Shown in pieces: positions 1-8,424 of a stretch of DNA of 56,516 nucleotides. The DNA is from an uncultured Clostridia bacterium (GTDB lineage: Bacteria; Bacillota; Clostridia; Christensenellales; Aristaeellaceae), in contig CAKUFI010000009.1 of NCBI GenBank assembly GCA_934647305.1, positions 1 through 56,516 of the forward strand, read 5' to 3'. Positions within the stretch are counted from its first letter, which is position 1. Each line of letters starts with the position of its first letter. The translations under genes and the position numbers were made by a program. The notes below the pieces were generated by a model. The model was not told the DNA's origin and did no database searches. It saw nothing but the letters and a program-made list of their open reading frames with translations.

Positions 1-71
1 GGGTGAGAAGATTCGAACTTCCGGCCTCTTGAACCCCATTCAAGCACGCTACCAAACTGCGCTACACCCAG
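1..71 (-). tRNA. tRNA-Pro (anticodon GGG), 3' end cut by window edge
   Basis: Read on the minus strand it has a D arm with GCGC...GCGT, an anticodon stem CTTGA/TCAAG closing the loop ATGGGGT (anticodon GGG), and a T arm with TTCGAAT. The acceptor begins CTGGGTG at 71. Its partner CACCC runs to base 1, so the last acceptor bases, the discriminator and any CCA lie outside the window. Confidence 0.93.
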
Positions 72-83
72 GCAACGTCATTG

Positions 84-112
84 ATTATAGCACGTCTTTT
101 GCCGCCTGTCAA
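84..112 (-). promoter_or_regulatory. sigma-A promoter of tRNA-Pro
   Basis: On the minus strand TTGACA (107-112) is followed by a 17 bp spacer and TATAAT (84-89), a perfect consensus promoter. The tRNA 5' end lies 13 bases downstream of the -10 box. Confidence 0.9.
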
Positions 113-173
113 CTACCCCGGGCGCACTTTTTGAGATTTTCAGGAAATTTCTTTTTGCCTCCTGTCTGCCGCC

Positions 174-202
174 TTGACAAAGCGCGCGCCGTCGCGTATC
201 AT
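174..202 (+). promoter_or_regulatory. sigma-A promoter of the SDR gene
   Basis: TTGACA (174-179), a 17 bp spacer and TATCAT (197-202) lie 25 bases ahead of the ATG at 228. The match is 11 of 12 consensus bases. It also argues that the upstream in-frame start at 174 is not used. Confidence 0.8.
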
Positions 203-227
203 AGTCCCTGAAAGGCAGGTTTTTTCC

Positions 228-962
228 ATGCGCAAGGTTGCCCTGATTACCGGCGCGTCCCGCGGCATCGGCCGTGCGTGCGCGCGTCTTTTTGCCGAAA
301 ATGGTTATACGGTTCTCATTAACTACTTTCGCAGTGAACAAGCGGCCCGTTCGCTGCTGGACGAGCTGCTCGCAAAGGGCTGCGACGCGCGCCTGTATCG
401 GGCCGATGTGGCCGACAGCGCCCAGGTGGAGGCGATGTGCCGCCAGGCGCTGGCCGAGTTTCACCATGTGGACGTGCTCATCAACAACGCCGCCATCGCC
501 CAGCAGGCGCTCTTCACCGACCTGACCGATAAGGACTGGCGGCGCATGATGGCGGTCAACCTGGACGGCTCGTTTTACTGCGCGCGCGCGCTGCTGCCGG
601 GTATGATCTCCCGCCGAAGCGGCTCGATCGTGAACATCTCCTCCATGTGGGGACAGGTGGGCGCGTCCTGTGAGGTCTCCTACTCCGCGGCCAAGGCGGG
701 CCTGATCGGGCTGACGAAGGCGCTGGCCAGGGAGGTGGCCCCCTCGAACGTGCGGGTCAACTGCCTCTGCCCCGGCGTGATCGACACGGACATGAACGCC
801 CACCTGACCGAGGAAACCCGCCGCGAGCTGGCTGAGGAGACGCCGATGGGCCGCCTGGGCACGCCTGAAGAGGTCGCCGGGGCCGCGCTGTTCCTGTGCG
901 GCGAGGGCGCGTCGTTCATCACCGGGCAGGTGCTGGGGGTCAGCGGCGGACTGATCACATGA
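228..962 (+). CDS. SDR-family NAD(P)-dependent oxidoreductase, FabG-like
   Basis: This 244-residue protein is a classical short-chain dehydrogenase/reductase. Visible motifs are the cofactor-binding TGASRGIG (8-15), NNAA (86-89), the catalytic Asn (111), Ser (138/139) and the YSAAK motif with Tyr152 and Lys156. It ends in the GQVLGVSGG segment usual in the FabG group. The start at 228 was chosen because AAAGGCAGG sits just upstream and the glycine-rich motif then falls at its usual place near residue 8. It stands alone, behind its own promoter and ahead of a terminator, away from any fatty-acid genes. A role as beta-ketoacyl-ACP reductase is therefore only one option among sugar, polyol or other carbonyl substrates. 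Confidence 0.9.
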   Translation: MRKVALITGASRGIGRACARLFAENGYTVLINYFRSEQAARSLLDELLAKGCDARLYRADVADSAQVEAMCRQALAEFHHVDVLINNAAIAQQALFTDLTDKDWRRMMAVNLDGSFYCARALLPGMISRRSGSIVNISSMWGQVGASCEVSYSAAKAGLIGLTKALAREVAPSNVRVNCLCPGVIDTDMNAHLTEETRRELAEETPMGRLGTPEEVAGAALFLCGEGASFITGQVLGVSGGLIT

Positions 963-977
963 ATAAATATACATACA

Positions 978-1015
978 GCGGGAGGAGCTGCAATCGCCCT
1001 TCCCGCCTGTTTTTT
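978..1015 (+). terminator. Rho-independent terminator behind the SDR gene
   Basis: A GCGGGA...TCCCGC stem is followed by six T residues (1010-1015). It lies between convergent genes and reaches the stop codon of ftsQ on the other strand. Confidence 0.7.
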
Positions 1016-1787
1016 ACCGATCAGCATAGACTGCGTTTTTTCCGGTTGACACGTCCAGCACGCCGCGCATCACGCCCTGCCGGGTCAGCTCGGCGAGCAC
1101 CGCGCGCATCCACTCGAGCTTTTCGGGCAGATCTTGTGCCTCGCCCAGCACCACCTGAACGCCGCTGACCGACACCAGATATACCTCGTCGAGGTTCGCT
1201 ACATTGAGTTCGGACACCAGATCGAGCATTTCCTTCTGCCGGAGCGCCTCGATGACCTGATTCATCACCGCGCGCCGCCCGCTCAGGCTGCTCTCGATGT
1301 GCTTGCCCTGCCGGTCGACGTACGCGTCCATGCCGCTGACCAGCAGCACCGCGCCGTCCGGATAGCTCTCCTGGCGGCTCATAATGTAGCCGGTCTCGTC
1401 GATGAGCAGGTATTCGCCCCCGCAGTGCACGCAGGCCAGCGCCTGCCGCTCCCGAATCGTCAGGCTCACCGTATCCGGCATGGTCTTCTCGAAGCCGAGA
1501 AACTCGACCGAAATCTCGCCGGAGAGCCGCTCCTCCACCCGCCGCTGACTGACCGAGAAGATGCTCTCGCCATAGCTGAGCCCGGCCATTTCCATGACCT
1601 TTTCCACGCTCAGGCTCTGGCTGCCCTGCACGTTCACCGTTTTGAGCACGAACACCCGGCTTTTCAGCAGCAGCGCCGCGACGGCCAGCACGAGCACCAG
1701 CAGCAGAAAGCCGCGCCCCCTGCGCCGCTGCCTGCCCCGAACGCGCACAGGCGGCGCGTACCGCCCGTCGTACGGTCGATGGTTCAT
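1014..1787 (-). CDS. ftsQ: Cell-division protein FtsQ/DivIB
   Basis: This 257-residue bitopic membrane protein has a short Arg-rich cytoplasmic tail (about 1-25), one transmembrane segment (about 26-43) and an extracytoplasmic region opening with a POTRA-like segment (KTVNVQG...SVEKVMEMAGL). That is the FtsQ/DivIB layout. Family members bind FtsL and FtsB/DivIC and regulate septal peptidoglycan synthesis. Its ATG overlaps the murA stop in an ATGA junction, so it is translationally coupled as the last gene of the dcw operon. The sequence is divergent, but length, topology and position agree. Confidence 0.9.
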   Translation of the reverse strand: MNHRPYDGRYAPPVRVRGRQRRRGRGFLLLVLVLAVAALLLKSRVFVLKTVNVQGSQSLSVEKVMEMAGLSYGESIFSVSQRRVEERLSGEISVEFLGFEKTMPDTVSLTIRERQALACVHCGGEYLLIDETGYIMSRQESYPDGAVLLVSGMDAYVDRQGKHIESSLSGRRAVMNQVIEALRQKEMLDLVSELNVANLDEVYLVSVSGVQVVLGEAQDLPEKLEWMRAVLAELTRQGVMRGVLDVSTGKNAVYADR

Positions 1788-3055
1788 CCTTCTTCCTCCC
1801 CCGTCTGTTCCTCGCGCCGGATCGACGCGCCCAGATCGGCAAGCGTCGTCTCCAGCGCCTCATAGCCCCGGTCGATCAGCTCGACGCGCTCCACCCGGCT
1901 CTCCCCCTCGGCCGCCAGCGCCGCCAGCACGAGTGCCGCCCCGCCCCGAAGGTCGCGCGCCTCCACTTGCGCCCCGCTCAGGCTTCCTCCGCGCACAATC
2001 GCCGCCCGCTGGTGCACCAGGATGTCCGCGCCCATCCGCCGAAGCTGCGCCGCGTGCGCGAATCGGTTCTCAAACACGTTTTCCACGATCAGCGACGTGC
2101 CCTCGGCCACCGTGCACAGCGCCATGAACTGCGCCTGCATGTCGGTCGGAAAGCCGGGATACGGCTGCGTGGACAGGTTAACCGCCCTCAGCGCGCGCCC
2201 CTCAGCCGAAAGGCGTATGAAGTCCGCGCCGCTCTCGATCAGGCATCCCGCCTGGCTCAGTTTATCCAACACGGCGCGCAGGTCATCCGGCCGGGCGTTT
2301 TTCAAGCAGACCTCGCCGTGCGTGATGGCGGCGGCGGCCAGCAGCGTACCCGCCACGATCCGGTCGGGCATGACGGCATAGCGCGCGCCATGCAGCTTCT
2401 TCACACCCTCAATTGAGATCACATCCTGCCCCGCGCCGTGCACCTTCGCGCCCATTGCCCGCAGGAAGTTCTGCAAATCGACGATCTCCGGCTCCCGCGC
2501 GGCGTTCGAGATCACCGTCTCCCCCGGAGCGAGCACGGCCGCCATCATGACGTTCTCGGTCGCGCCCACACTGGGAAAGTCCAGCTGTACCTCGCCGCCG
2601 TGCAGCCTGCTGCCGTCGCACAGGATACGTCCGCGTGCCTCGTGTATCTCCACGCCCAGCGCCCGCAGTCCCTTCAGGTGCAGGTCGATTGGGCGCAGGC
2701 CGATTTCACAGCCGCCCGGATATGTAACCGAGGCCTTCCGGAAGCGGCCCAGTATCGGCCCCAGCATGAAAATCGACGACCGAAGCTGCTTGGACAGCGA
2801 TTCGGACATCTCCCAGCCCTGCGCCCCGCGCGAATCCACGCACACGCTCTCGTCCCGCCGCTCGACCGCACAGCCCAGCGTGCGCAGGATTCTGAGCATG
2901 TTTTCGCAGTCGCTCAGCCGCGCGCAGTTGTCCAGTATCACCTCGCCGCCCGTCAGCATCGTCGCGGCCAGTATCGGCAGAAGCGCGTTTTTCGCCCCGC
3001 CGATCGTCACCTCGCCGCGCAGCCGACGGCCGCCCGCGATAGAAAAAACGCCCAC
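1784..3055 (-). CDS. murA: UDP-N-acetylglucosamine 1-carboxyvinyltransferase MurA
   Basis: MurA transfers enolpyruvate from PEP to UDP-GlcNAc, the first committed step of peptidoglycan synthesis in the cytoplasm. The 423-residue product has the GGAKNA motif (19-24, Lys22 and Asn23) and the PGGCEIG loop with the PEP-reactive, fosfomycin-targeted Cys at 116. Several in-frame starts exist upstream, but GGAGG at 3064-3068 lies 8 bases from a GTG at 3053-3055, which gives the standard family N-terminus. The longer frame would translate a tandem repeat and is rejected. A 306 bp repeat-filled gap separates it from ftsW, where many dcw clusters carry murG. Confidence 0.95.
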   Translation of the reverse strand: MGVFSIAGGRRLRGEVTIGGAKNALLPILAATMLTGGEVILDNCARLSDCENMLRILRTLGCAVERRDESVCVDSRGAQGWEMSESLSKQLRSSIFMLGPILGRFRKASVTYPGGCEIGLRPIDLHLKGLRALGVEIHEARGRILCDGSRLHGGEVQLDFPSVGATENVMMAAVLAPGETVISNAAREPEIVDLQNFLRAMGAKVHGAGQDVISIEGVKKLHGARYAVMPDRIVAGTLLAAAAITHGEVCLKNARPDDLRAVLDKLSQAGCLIESGADFIRLSAEGRALRAVNLSTQPYPGFPTDMQAQFMALCTVAEGTSLIVENVFENRFAHAAQLRRMGADILVHQRAAIVRGGSLSGAQVEARDLRGGAALVLAALAAEGESRVERVELIDRGYEALETTLADLGASIRREEQTGEEEG

Positions 3056-3124
3056 ATGGCACACCTCCATCTTCCGCTTGAACCACAATAGCAGAATATG
3101 CAGGCATGTCTGTCCCGGTTTCTG

Positions 3125-3422
3125 CCGGGCAGTGCCCGGTTCCACTTGCTGCCGGCAGGCTGAGCCAGCACCCACTTGCCGCCGGCAGGCTGAGCCTGCG
3201 CCCACTTGCTGCCGCCGGTTCTGTCAGGATGTACGTGCCGATACTGAAAGCATCACTGTACCGCGACGCTTTCCTATGCCCGTAAGCAGCATTGCTCCGA
3301 GAACAAAGACCACACCCCATTCGGGGTGATAACCCTTCTGCATGATCTGCTGTTACGCGGATCAAAGTGCTTTCCGGATGGGGTCTGGGGAGGCGCCTTT
3401 CTCAGAAAGGCGGCCTCCCCAG
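3125..3422. repeat. Mosaic intergenic repeat, copy A (ftsW-murA gap)
   Basis: This stretch aligns over most of its length with 17339-17568. Shared blocks are the CCGGGCAGTGCCCGG palindrome (3125-3139), CCACTTGCTGCCG, ATTGCTCCG, CCCCATTCGGGG, CTGCATGATCTGC, ACGCGGATCAAAGTG and the terminal GGCGCC...GGCGGCC hairpin (3385-3422). Copy A also holds an internal 30 bp tandem repeat that copy B lacks. No transposase or conserved reading frame is visible. The right end lies inside the ftsW coding sequence. Confidence 0.85.
3142..3214. repeat. 30 bp tandem repeat, about 2.4 units
   Basis: Units start at 3142, 3172 and 3202 with the shared core CCACTTGCYGCCGGCAGGC; the third unit is partial. Units one and two differ at only a few bases. 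The second dispersed copy at 17 kb has a single unit, so the number of units varies between copies. Confidence 0.85.
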
Positions 3423-4543
3423 CGTTCCCCTCTCGACACGTTGAGCAGCAGGCCGACGGCGCACATGAGCACGGCGATGGACGTGCCGCCCGAGCTGAAG
3501 AAGGGCAGGGGCAGTCCGGTGGTGGGCATCATGCCGGTCACAACGGCGACGTTCATCACCGCCTGCACGCCGATCATCGAGGTAATGCCGCCCGCGAGCA
3601 GACTGCCGAAGCGATCCTCGCACCTGAGCGCCACCCGCAGCCCAAAGAACACGAACGCCGCGAACAGCAGCAAAATGGCCGTGCAGCCGATCAGTCCCAG
3701 ATCCTCGCCCACGATAGCAAAGATGAAGTCCGACTCCGGATAGGGCAAAAAGGCGTACTTCTGCCGTCCCCTGCCCAGTCCCATGCCGAACAGGCCGCCC
3801 GAGCCGAACGCCAGCAGCGACTGCGAGAGCTGATAGCCCTCCTTGCTCATCTTGGCGAAGGGATTGGTGAAGGACAGGAGCCGCGCCCGCCGGTAGGGCG
3901 CAGACCAGGCGTAAAACGCGCCCAGGCACACGCCGCACGCGCCCGCCAGTCCCAGGTGCTTCCACCTCGCGCCCGCCAGCGTGACCATCACGCCCGCCAC
4001 GATCAGTATACTGCCCGCCGTGGACAGGTTGGGCTGCAGAAGGATCAGCGCGAAGAGCAGCGCCGGCATGATGAACACCGGTACAAGGCCGCTCCAGAAG
4101 CGCGTCACGTCCCGCTTTTCCTGGCTGAGTATGCGCGCAAGGAAGAGTATGCAGGCGTACTTGGCGATCTCCGAGGGCTGGAAGCTGACCGGCCCCAGCT
4201 TGAGCCAGCGCCTTGAGCCATTGACGAACCGCCCGATTCCGGGGATTGCAACCAGAATCAGCAGTACGATACTCGCGCAGAGTAAGGTACTGCTGAACAC
4301 TGGCTTTTGTAAAATTCGATAGTCGATGCGCAGCACCACCGCCATGCCCGCCGCGCCCAGGCCGATTCCCATCAGCTGGCTGAGCACCTCGGAGAGCGGA
4401 CTGCCCTTGTCCTGCGCGTTGTAGTAGCTGGCGGCGTAGAGCACGATCAGCCCGGCCGTCAGCAGGAGGATGAAGGTAACGATCACGCCGCGGTCGCACC
4501 GGCCGCGTTTTGCTTTGGCCCCGTGAAAAAGGCCGATCGTCAC
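3362..4543 (-). CDS. ftsW: SEDS peptidoglycan polymerase FtsW
   Basis: This 393-residue polytopic membrane protein belongs to the SEDS family. FtsW polymerises lipid II at the septum together with a class B PBP, here the gene at 8425-10560. It shows about ten hydrophobic segments and the family's conserved region with SDFIFAIVGEDLG and a C-terminal TTGLPLPFFSSGGTS. It starts with GTG in a GTGA overlap with the murD stop. The last ~20 residues, after NVSRGERW, are encoded by a dispersed palindromic repeat (3385-3422), and the stop codon lies in the conserved AAAGTGCTTTGATCC-like end of that repeat. The normal C-terminus has probably been replaced or extended. It could in principle be RodA or SpoVE, but its place between murD and murA favours FtsW. 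Confidence 0.93.
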   Translation of the reverse strand: MTIGLFHGAKAKRGRCDRGVIVTFILLLTAGLIVLYAASYYNAQDKGSPLSEVLSQLMGIGLGAAGMAVVLRIDYRILQKPVFSSTLLCASIVLLILVAIPGIGRFVNGSRRWLKLGPVSFQPSEIAKYACILFLARILSQEKRDVTRFWSGLVPVFIMPALLFALILLQPNLSTAGSILIVAGVMVTLAGARWKHLGLAGACGVCLGAFYAWSAPYRRARLLSFTNPFAKMSKEGYQLSQSLLAFGSGGLFGMGLGRGRQKYAFLPYPESDFIFAIVGEDLGLIGCTAILLLFAAFVFFGLRVALRCEDRFGSLLAGGITSMIGVQAVMNVAVVTGMMPTTGLPLPFFSSGGTSIAVLMCAVGLLLNVSRGERWGGRLSEKGASPDPIRKAL

Positions 4544-5907
4544 GCCTTTTCGGGCAGTTCGCGGGCCAGCGCCTTGAAGACTCGGCCGCGCTCCTCATAG
4601 TCGGAGAACATGTCAAAGCTCGCGCAGGCCGGGGACAGAAGTACGTTCTCCCCCGCCCTCGCCAGGTCGTAGGCGTGCTCAACCGCCGCCCTGAAGTCGT
4701 AGCCGCAGTGCTCGTAGGCGGTATAGCCCACCTTGTCCAGCGTTTCGGCCAGCTGAGCGGCCGTGTCGCCGATGAGCACGACGCGGCGAATCATGCCGCT
4801 GTCCCGGATGATTGTGCACAGCTCGGTGAAGTCCACGTGCTTGTCCGAGCCGCCCAGGATCAGCACGGTCGGCCGGGTCATGGTCTGCACCGCCTTGATG
4901 GTGGAGTCGGCGTTGGTGCCCTTGGAGTCGTTGATGAAGCGCACCCCGCTGACCTCGCGCACAAACTCGATGCGGTGTTCCACGCCCTGGAAGGTGCGCA
5001 ATGTATGCCGGATGACCGGCACGGGCACACCGTAGAGCAGCGCCATGACCGCCGCGGCCATCGCGTTCTCCAGGTTATGCGGCCCGGGGATGTAGATCTC
5101 GGCCGCCTCGCAGACGGTTCGATACTCGTCCTTCGTGCCGAAGACCATCGCGCCGTCCTTCACGAACGCGCCGTAGGGCGGCACCTGCTTCCTCGAGAAC
5201 CAGGCCACGCGGCACTTCGCCTCCTCGGCCACCGGGCGCAGCGCCGGGTCGTCGTAGTTGAGCACTAGCCACTCGCTCTCGCCCGCCTGATTCGCGAACA
5301 CCCGCTTTTTCATCGCCAGGTAGTTTTCCATCGTGTGGTGGCGGTTCAGGTGGTCGGGCGTCAGGTTCAGTATCGCGGAAATGACCGGGTGGAACTCGCG
5401 CGCGGTCTCCATCTGGAACGAGGACACCTCGCACACGGTCACGTCCTCGTCCTTCGAGTCGAACGCCACCGAGGTATACGGAATGCCGATGTTGCCCACG
5501 ACGTGCGTGGTCTTCCCGGCGTTTTTCATGATTTCGCCCAGCAGGGTCGTGGTCGTGGTCTTGCCGTTAGTGCCGGTGATGGCCAGCAGATCGCCGCGCG
5601 TCATGCGGTAGCCCAGCTCCAGCTCGCCCGTGACCGCAATGCCCTTTTCCTCGGCCGCCTTCACCAGCGCGCTCTCCACGCTGATGCCCGGGCTGACGAT
5701 CATCTCGTCCACGCCGTCCATCGCCTCGACCGCCGGCATGCCCAGCCTCCACTCGACGTTCTCATACCCCTTCAGGCAGTCGAGCGCCTCGCCCAGCTCG
5801 CCGAGCGGCTTCGAGTCGTTAATCCGCACCTGGAAGCCCTTTTTCGCCAGCAGCAGCGCCGCGGCAACCCCGCTTCGCGCCATGCCGACCACAAGATACC
5901 TTTTCAT
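4540..5907 (-). CDS. murD: UDP-N-acetylmuramoyl-L-alanine--D-glutamate ligase MurD
   Basis: MurD adds D-glutamate to UDP-MurNAc-L-Ala using ATP. The 455-residue protein has the N-terminal UMP-binding fold (VVGMARSGVAA), the Mur-ligase P-loop GTNGKTT (112-118), the central NLTPDHLNRH motif and the C-terminal NDSKGTNADST and LGGSDK motifs. Length is normal for the family. A GGGAGG site precedes the ATG, and mraY ends 18 bases upstream. All key motifs are intact. Confidence 0.97.
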   Translation of the reverse strand: MKRYLVVGMARSGVAAALLLAKKGFQVRINDSKPLGELGEALDCLKGYENVEWRLGMPAVEAMDGVDEMIVSPGISVESALVKAAEEKGIAVTGELELGYRMTRGDLLAITGTNGKTTTTTLLGEIMKNAGKTTHVVGNIGIPYTSVAFDSKDEDVTVCEVSSFQMETAREFHPVISAILNLTPDHLNRHHTMENYLAMKKRVFANQAGESEWLVLNYDDPALRPVAEEAKCRVAWFSRKQVPPYGAFVKDGAMVFGTKDEYRTVCEAAEIYIPGPHNLENAMAAAVMALLYGVPVPVIRHTLRTFQGVEHRIEFVREVSGVRFINDSKGTNADSTIKAVQTMTRPTVLILGGSDKHVDFTELCTIIRDSGMIRRVVLIGDTAAQLAETLDKVGYTAYEHCGYDFRAAVEHAYDLARAGENVLLSPACASFDMFSDYEERGRVFKALARELPEKA

Positions 5908-5925
5908 AATGCCTCCCTACCCGCC

Positions 5926-6930
5926 TCACGCGAACATGGTCAGCGTCAGCAGGCACAAAATCGTCGTCACAATCATGTACATCGCCACGATGCGCGTTTC
6001 AGGCATGCCGCCCAGCTCAAAGTGGTGATGAAGCGGCGCCATGCGGAACACCCGCTTGCCGGTGCCGGTCTTCTTCTTGGTGTACTTGAAATAGCCCACC
6101 TGGATGATGTCCGACACGCTCGAGGCCAGCATGGCCAGCGCGATGATCGGCAGGATCAGGCTCAGTCTGGTCAGCATGCACACCGCGACCAGCGCGCCGC
6201 CGATCGTGAAGGAGCCGGTGTCCCCCATGAACACGCTCGCGGGGTAGGAATTGAAGCGCAGAAAGCCCATCACCGCGCCCGCCGCCGCGCCGCAGAACAC
6301 CATGAGATTTTTGTAGTTGCCCGCGTCCGGCGTACCTGCCGCCAGCGCCATGCAGATCAGCGCCATCGTGCCGAAGTCAATCAGCGAGCAGCCGCTGAGC
6401 AGTCCGTCAATGCCGTCGAGCAGGTTGGCGCTGTTGACCGTGCCCACCAGGATGAACACCATGACCGGCACGTACAGCCAGCCCAGATCCCACTCGATAT
6501 TCGTGAAGGGCACGATCAGCTTGCTGCCCACCTCGGGGCTCAGGTACGCCCACAGCGCCAGCGCCAGCGAGATCACGAACTGCGGCACGATCTTCTGCAT
6601 GGGCGTCAGGCCCAGCGAGCGCTTCTTGCTGATCTTGATGTAGTCGTCCGCAAAGCCGATCAGGCCGAAGCCCAGCGTGCACAGCAGCGCAATCGGCAGA
6701 AAGTCCCAGCGCTTTTCCGGGAACGCGAGCACCAGCGGCACCAGCACCATCGGGATGGCGAAGATCACGCCGCCCATCGTGGGCGTGCCCTGCTTGACCT
6801 TATGGCTCTGCGGCCCCAGGTCATACTCGGTCTGCCCGAACTTTTTCTTCCGCAGCCAGGGAATAAACACCGGGCCCAGGATGTTGGCAATGGCAAAGGA
6901 CAGTATGACTGCCCAGATCAGACGCTGCAT
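5926..6930 (-). CDS. mraY: Phospho-N-acetylmuramoyl-pentapeptide transferase MraY
   Basis: MraY transfers phospho-MurNAc-pentapeptide to undecaprenyl phosphate, giving lipid I at the inner face of the membrane. The 334-residue protein has about ten hydrophobic helices and the family's Asp-rich motifs: FADDYIK, NLLDGIDGL, FMGDTGS and the PLHHHFEL loop that helps form the active site. It starts at ATG behind GGGGGAG and lies between murE and murD. murF, which often separates murE and mraY, is absent here. Confidence 0.97.
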   Translation of the reverse strand: MQRLIWAVILSFAIANILGPVFIPWLRKKKFGQTEYDLGPQSHKVKQGTPTMGGVIFAIPMVLVPLVLAFPEKRWDFLPIALLCTLGFGLIGFADDYIKISKKRSLGLTPMQKIVPQFVISLALALWAYLSPEVGSKLIVPFTNIEWDLGWLYVPVMVFILVGTVNSANLLDGIDGLLSGCSLIDFGTMALICMALAAGTPDAGNYKNLMVFCGAAAGAVMGFLRFNSYPASVFMGDTGSFTIGGALVAVCMLTRLSLILPIIALAMLASSVSDIIQVGYFKYTKKKTGTGKRVFRMAPLHHHFELGGMPETRIVAMYMIVTTILCLLTLTMFA

Positions 6931-6945
6931 CTTTCGTGCTCCCCC

Positions 6946-8397
6946 TTACATTTCTTCCAGCAGTTCTTTCACGACAACCTTTTCATCGAAGGGATACTTG
7001 ATTCCCTTGATTTCCTGATAGGTCTCATGGCCCTTGCCGGCCAGCACCACCACGTCGCCCGCCTTTGCGATGCTCAGCGCGTGGCGGATGGCCTCGCGGC
7101 GGTTCTCGATGACCACGTAGTCCGCGCCGGTGGGCCGGATGCCCTCCTCGATCGCGCGCAGGATGTCTCCGGGCTCCTCGCCGCGCGGGTTATCGCTGGT
7201 CAGCACGCAGTAGTCGGCCAGTTTGCCGCCGATTTCGCCCATGATCGGGCGCTTTTCGCGGTCGCGGTTTCCGCCGCAGCCGAACACCAGAATCACACGC
7301 TTTTTCGTCGTCTGGCGCACGGTGGTCAGGATATTCGACAGCGAGTCCGGCGAGTGCGCGTAGTCCAGAATCACGCGATACGGCGTGCCGGTGTCCAGCA
7401 GCTCGACGCGTCCGGGCACGTTTTTGATGTTTTCCAGGCCCTTTTTAATGGCCTCGGGCGAAGCGCCCACCGCGTCGCACAGCGCGGCGGCAGTCAGGCT
7501 GTTGTACACATTGAAAATGCCCGACAGCTTGAGCTGCACGTCGATGCGGAAGCGCTTGTGGAAGTTGATCTGGAACAGATTCCCCCGCTCGCCCACCTCG
7601 ATGTTCTTGGCGTAGATGTCGGCCGCCTCGCGGATGCCGTAGCCGGTGACCGGCACGGGCGCGGAGCGCATGGCCGCCGACACCAGCTCGTCGTCGGCGT
7701 TGTAGAAGCCCCTGCCGCACATGCCGGGCGTGAAGAGCAGCATTTTGGCCGCGCAGTAGTTCTCCATATTATGGAAGAAGTCGAAGTGATCCTGGGACAG
7801 GTTCGTGAAGGCGCACACCTCGAAGTACACGCCGCTGAGCCTGTGCATGGCCATGGCGTGCGCCGAGACCTCCATCACCACCGCGTCGCAGCCCGCGTCG
7901 GCCATCTGCCGCAGCATGCTCTGAAACTCGACCGGGTCGGGCGTGGTCTTGTCGGAGGGCACCTCGGTCGAGCCGATCATGCAGCACACGGTGCCGATCA
8001 GGCCGGTCTTCATGCCCGCGGCCTCGAGTATGGACTTGACCAGGAAGGAGGTCGTGGTCTTGCCCTTCGTGCCGGTGATGCCGAGCAGGCGCATCGAGCG
8101 GGCGGGATAGCCGTAGAAGCACTGCGCGATCAGCGACAGTGCCTCGCGCACGTCCTTCACCAGCACCTGCGGGCAGTCCAGCTCCAGGAACCGCTGCACG
8201 ATCAGCGCGCTGGCGCCCTTTTCCACCACCTGCGGCGCGAATTCATGGGCGTCCCGGGTCAGACCCTGTATGCAGAAAAAGAGCGAACCCCTTTCCGCCT
8301 TTCTGGAGTCGGTACACAGCGAGTGGATTTCGACGTTCATGTCGCCGCTCGTCTGGCAATTCCCGCCGAGCGCCTGAATCAGTTCACACAGTTTCAT
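6946..8397 (-). CDS. murE: UDP-MurNAc-tripeptide synthetase MurE, meso-DAP type
   Basis: MurE adds the third amino acid of the peptidoglycan stem peptide. The 483-residue protein has an N-terminal uridine-binding domain (SLCTDSRK), the ATP-binding GTKGKTT (109-115) and a C-terminal ligase domain. The motif SDNPRGEEP contains DNPR (402-405), the signature of enzymes that choose meso-diaminopimelate rather than lysine, so the cell wall is probably DAP-type. GGAGGG precedes the ATG. Confidence 0.96.
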   Translation of the reverse strand: MKLCELIQALGGNCQTSGDMNVEIHSLCTDSRKAERGSLFFCIQGLTRDAHEFAPQVVEKGASALIVQRFLELDCPQVLVKDVREALSLIAQCFYGYPARSMRLLGITGTKGKTTTSFLVKSILEAAGMKTGLIGTVCCMIGSTEVPSDKTTPDPVEFQSMLRQMADAGCDAVVMEVSAHAMAMHRLSGVYFEVCAFTNLSQDHFDFFHNMENYCAAKMLLFTPGMCGRGFYNADDELVSAAMRSAPVPVTGYGIREAADIYAKNIEVGERGNLFQINFHKRFRIDVQLKLSGIFNVYNSLTAAALCDAVGASPEAIKKGLENIKNVPGRVELLDTGTPYRVILDYAHSPDSLSNILTTVRQTTKKRVILVFGCGGNRDREKRPIMGEIGGKLADYCVLTSDNPRGEEPGDILRAIEEGIRPTGADYVVIENRREAIRHALSIAKAGDVVVLAGKGHETYQEIKGIKYPFDEKVVVKELLEEM

Positions 8398-8424
8398 GGA
8401 TAGGACTCCCTCCGTACGTATGCA

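Noticed and set aside
1..71. tRNA-Pro as an integration site for a mobile element
   Set aside because: No integrase, no direct repeat of the tRNA 3' end and no phage genes are visible in the window.
3056..3205. N-terminal extension of murA to an upstream start
   Set aside because: The extra residues translate the 30 bp tandem repeat (a VGAGSACRRQ-like peptide), and a good ribosome site supports the GTG at 3055.
5335..8403. Very long plus-strand open frame of ~1020 codons across murD, mraY and murE
   Set aside because: It lies antisense to three intact Mur genes with all catalytic motifs. Its translation is His/Gln/Arg-rich without domains, typical of high-GC shadow frames.
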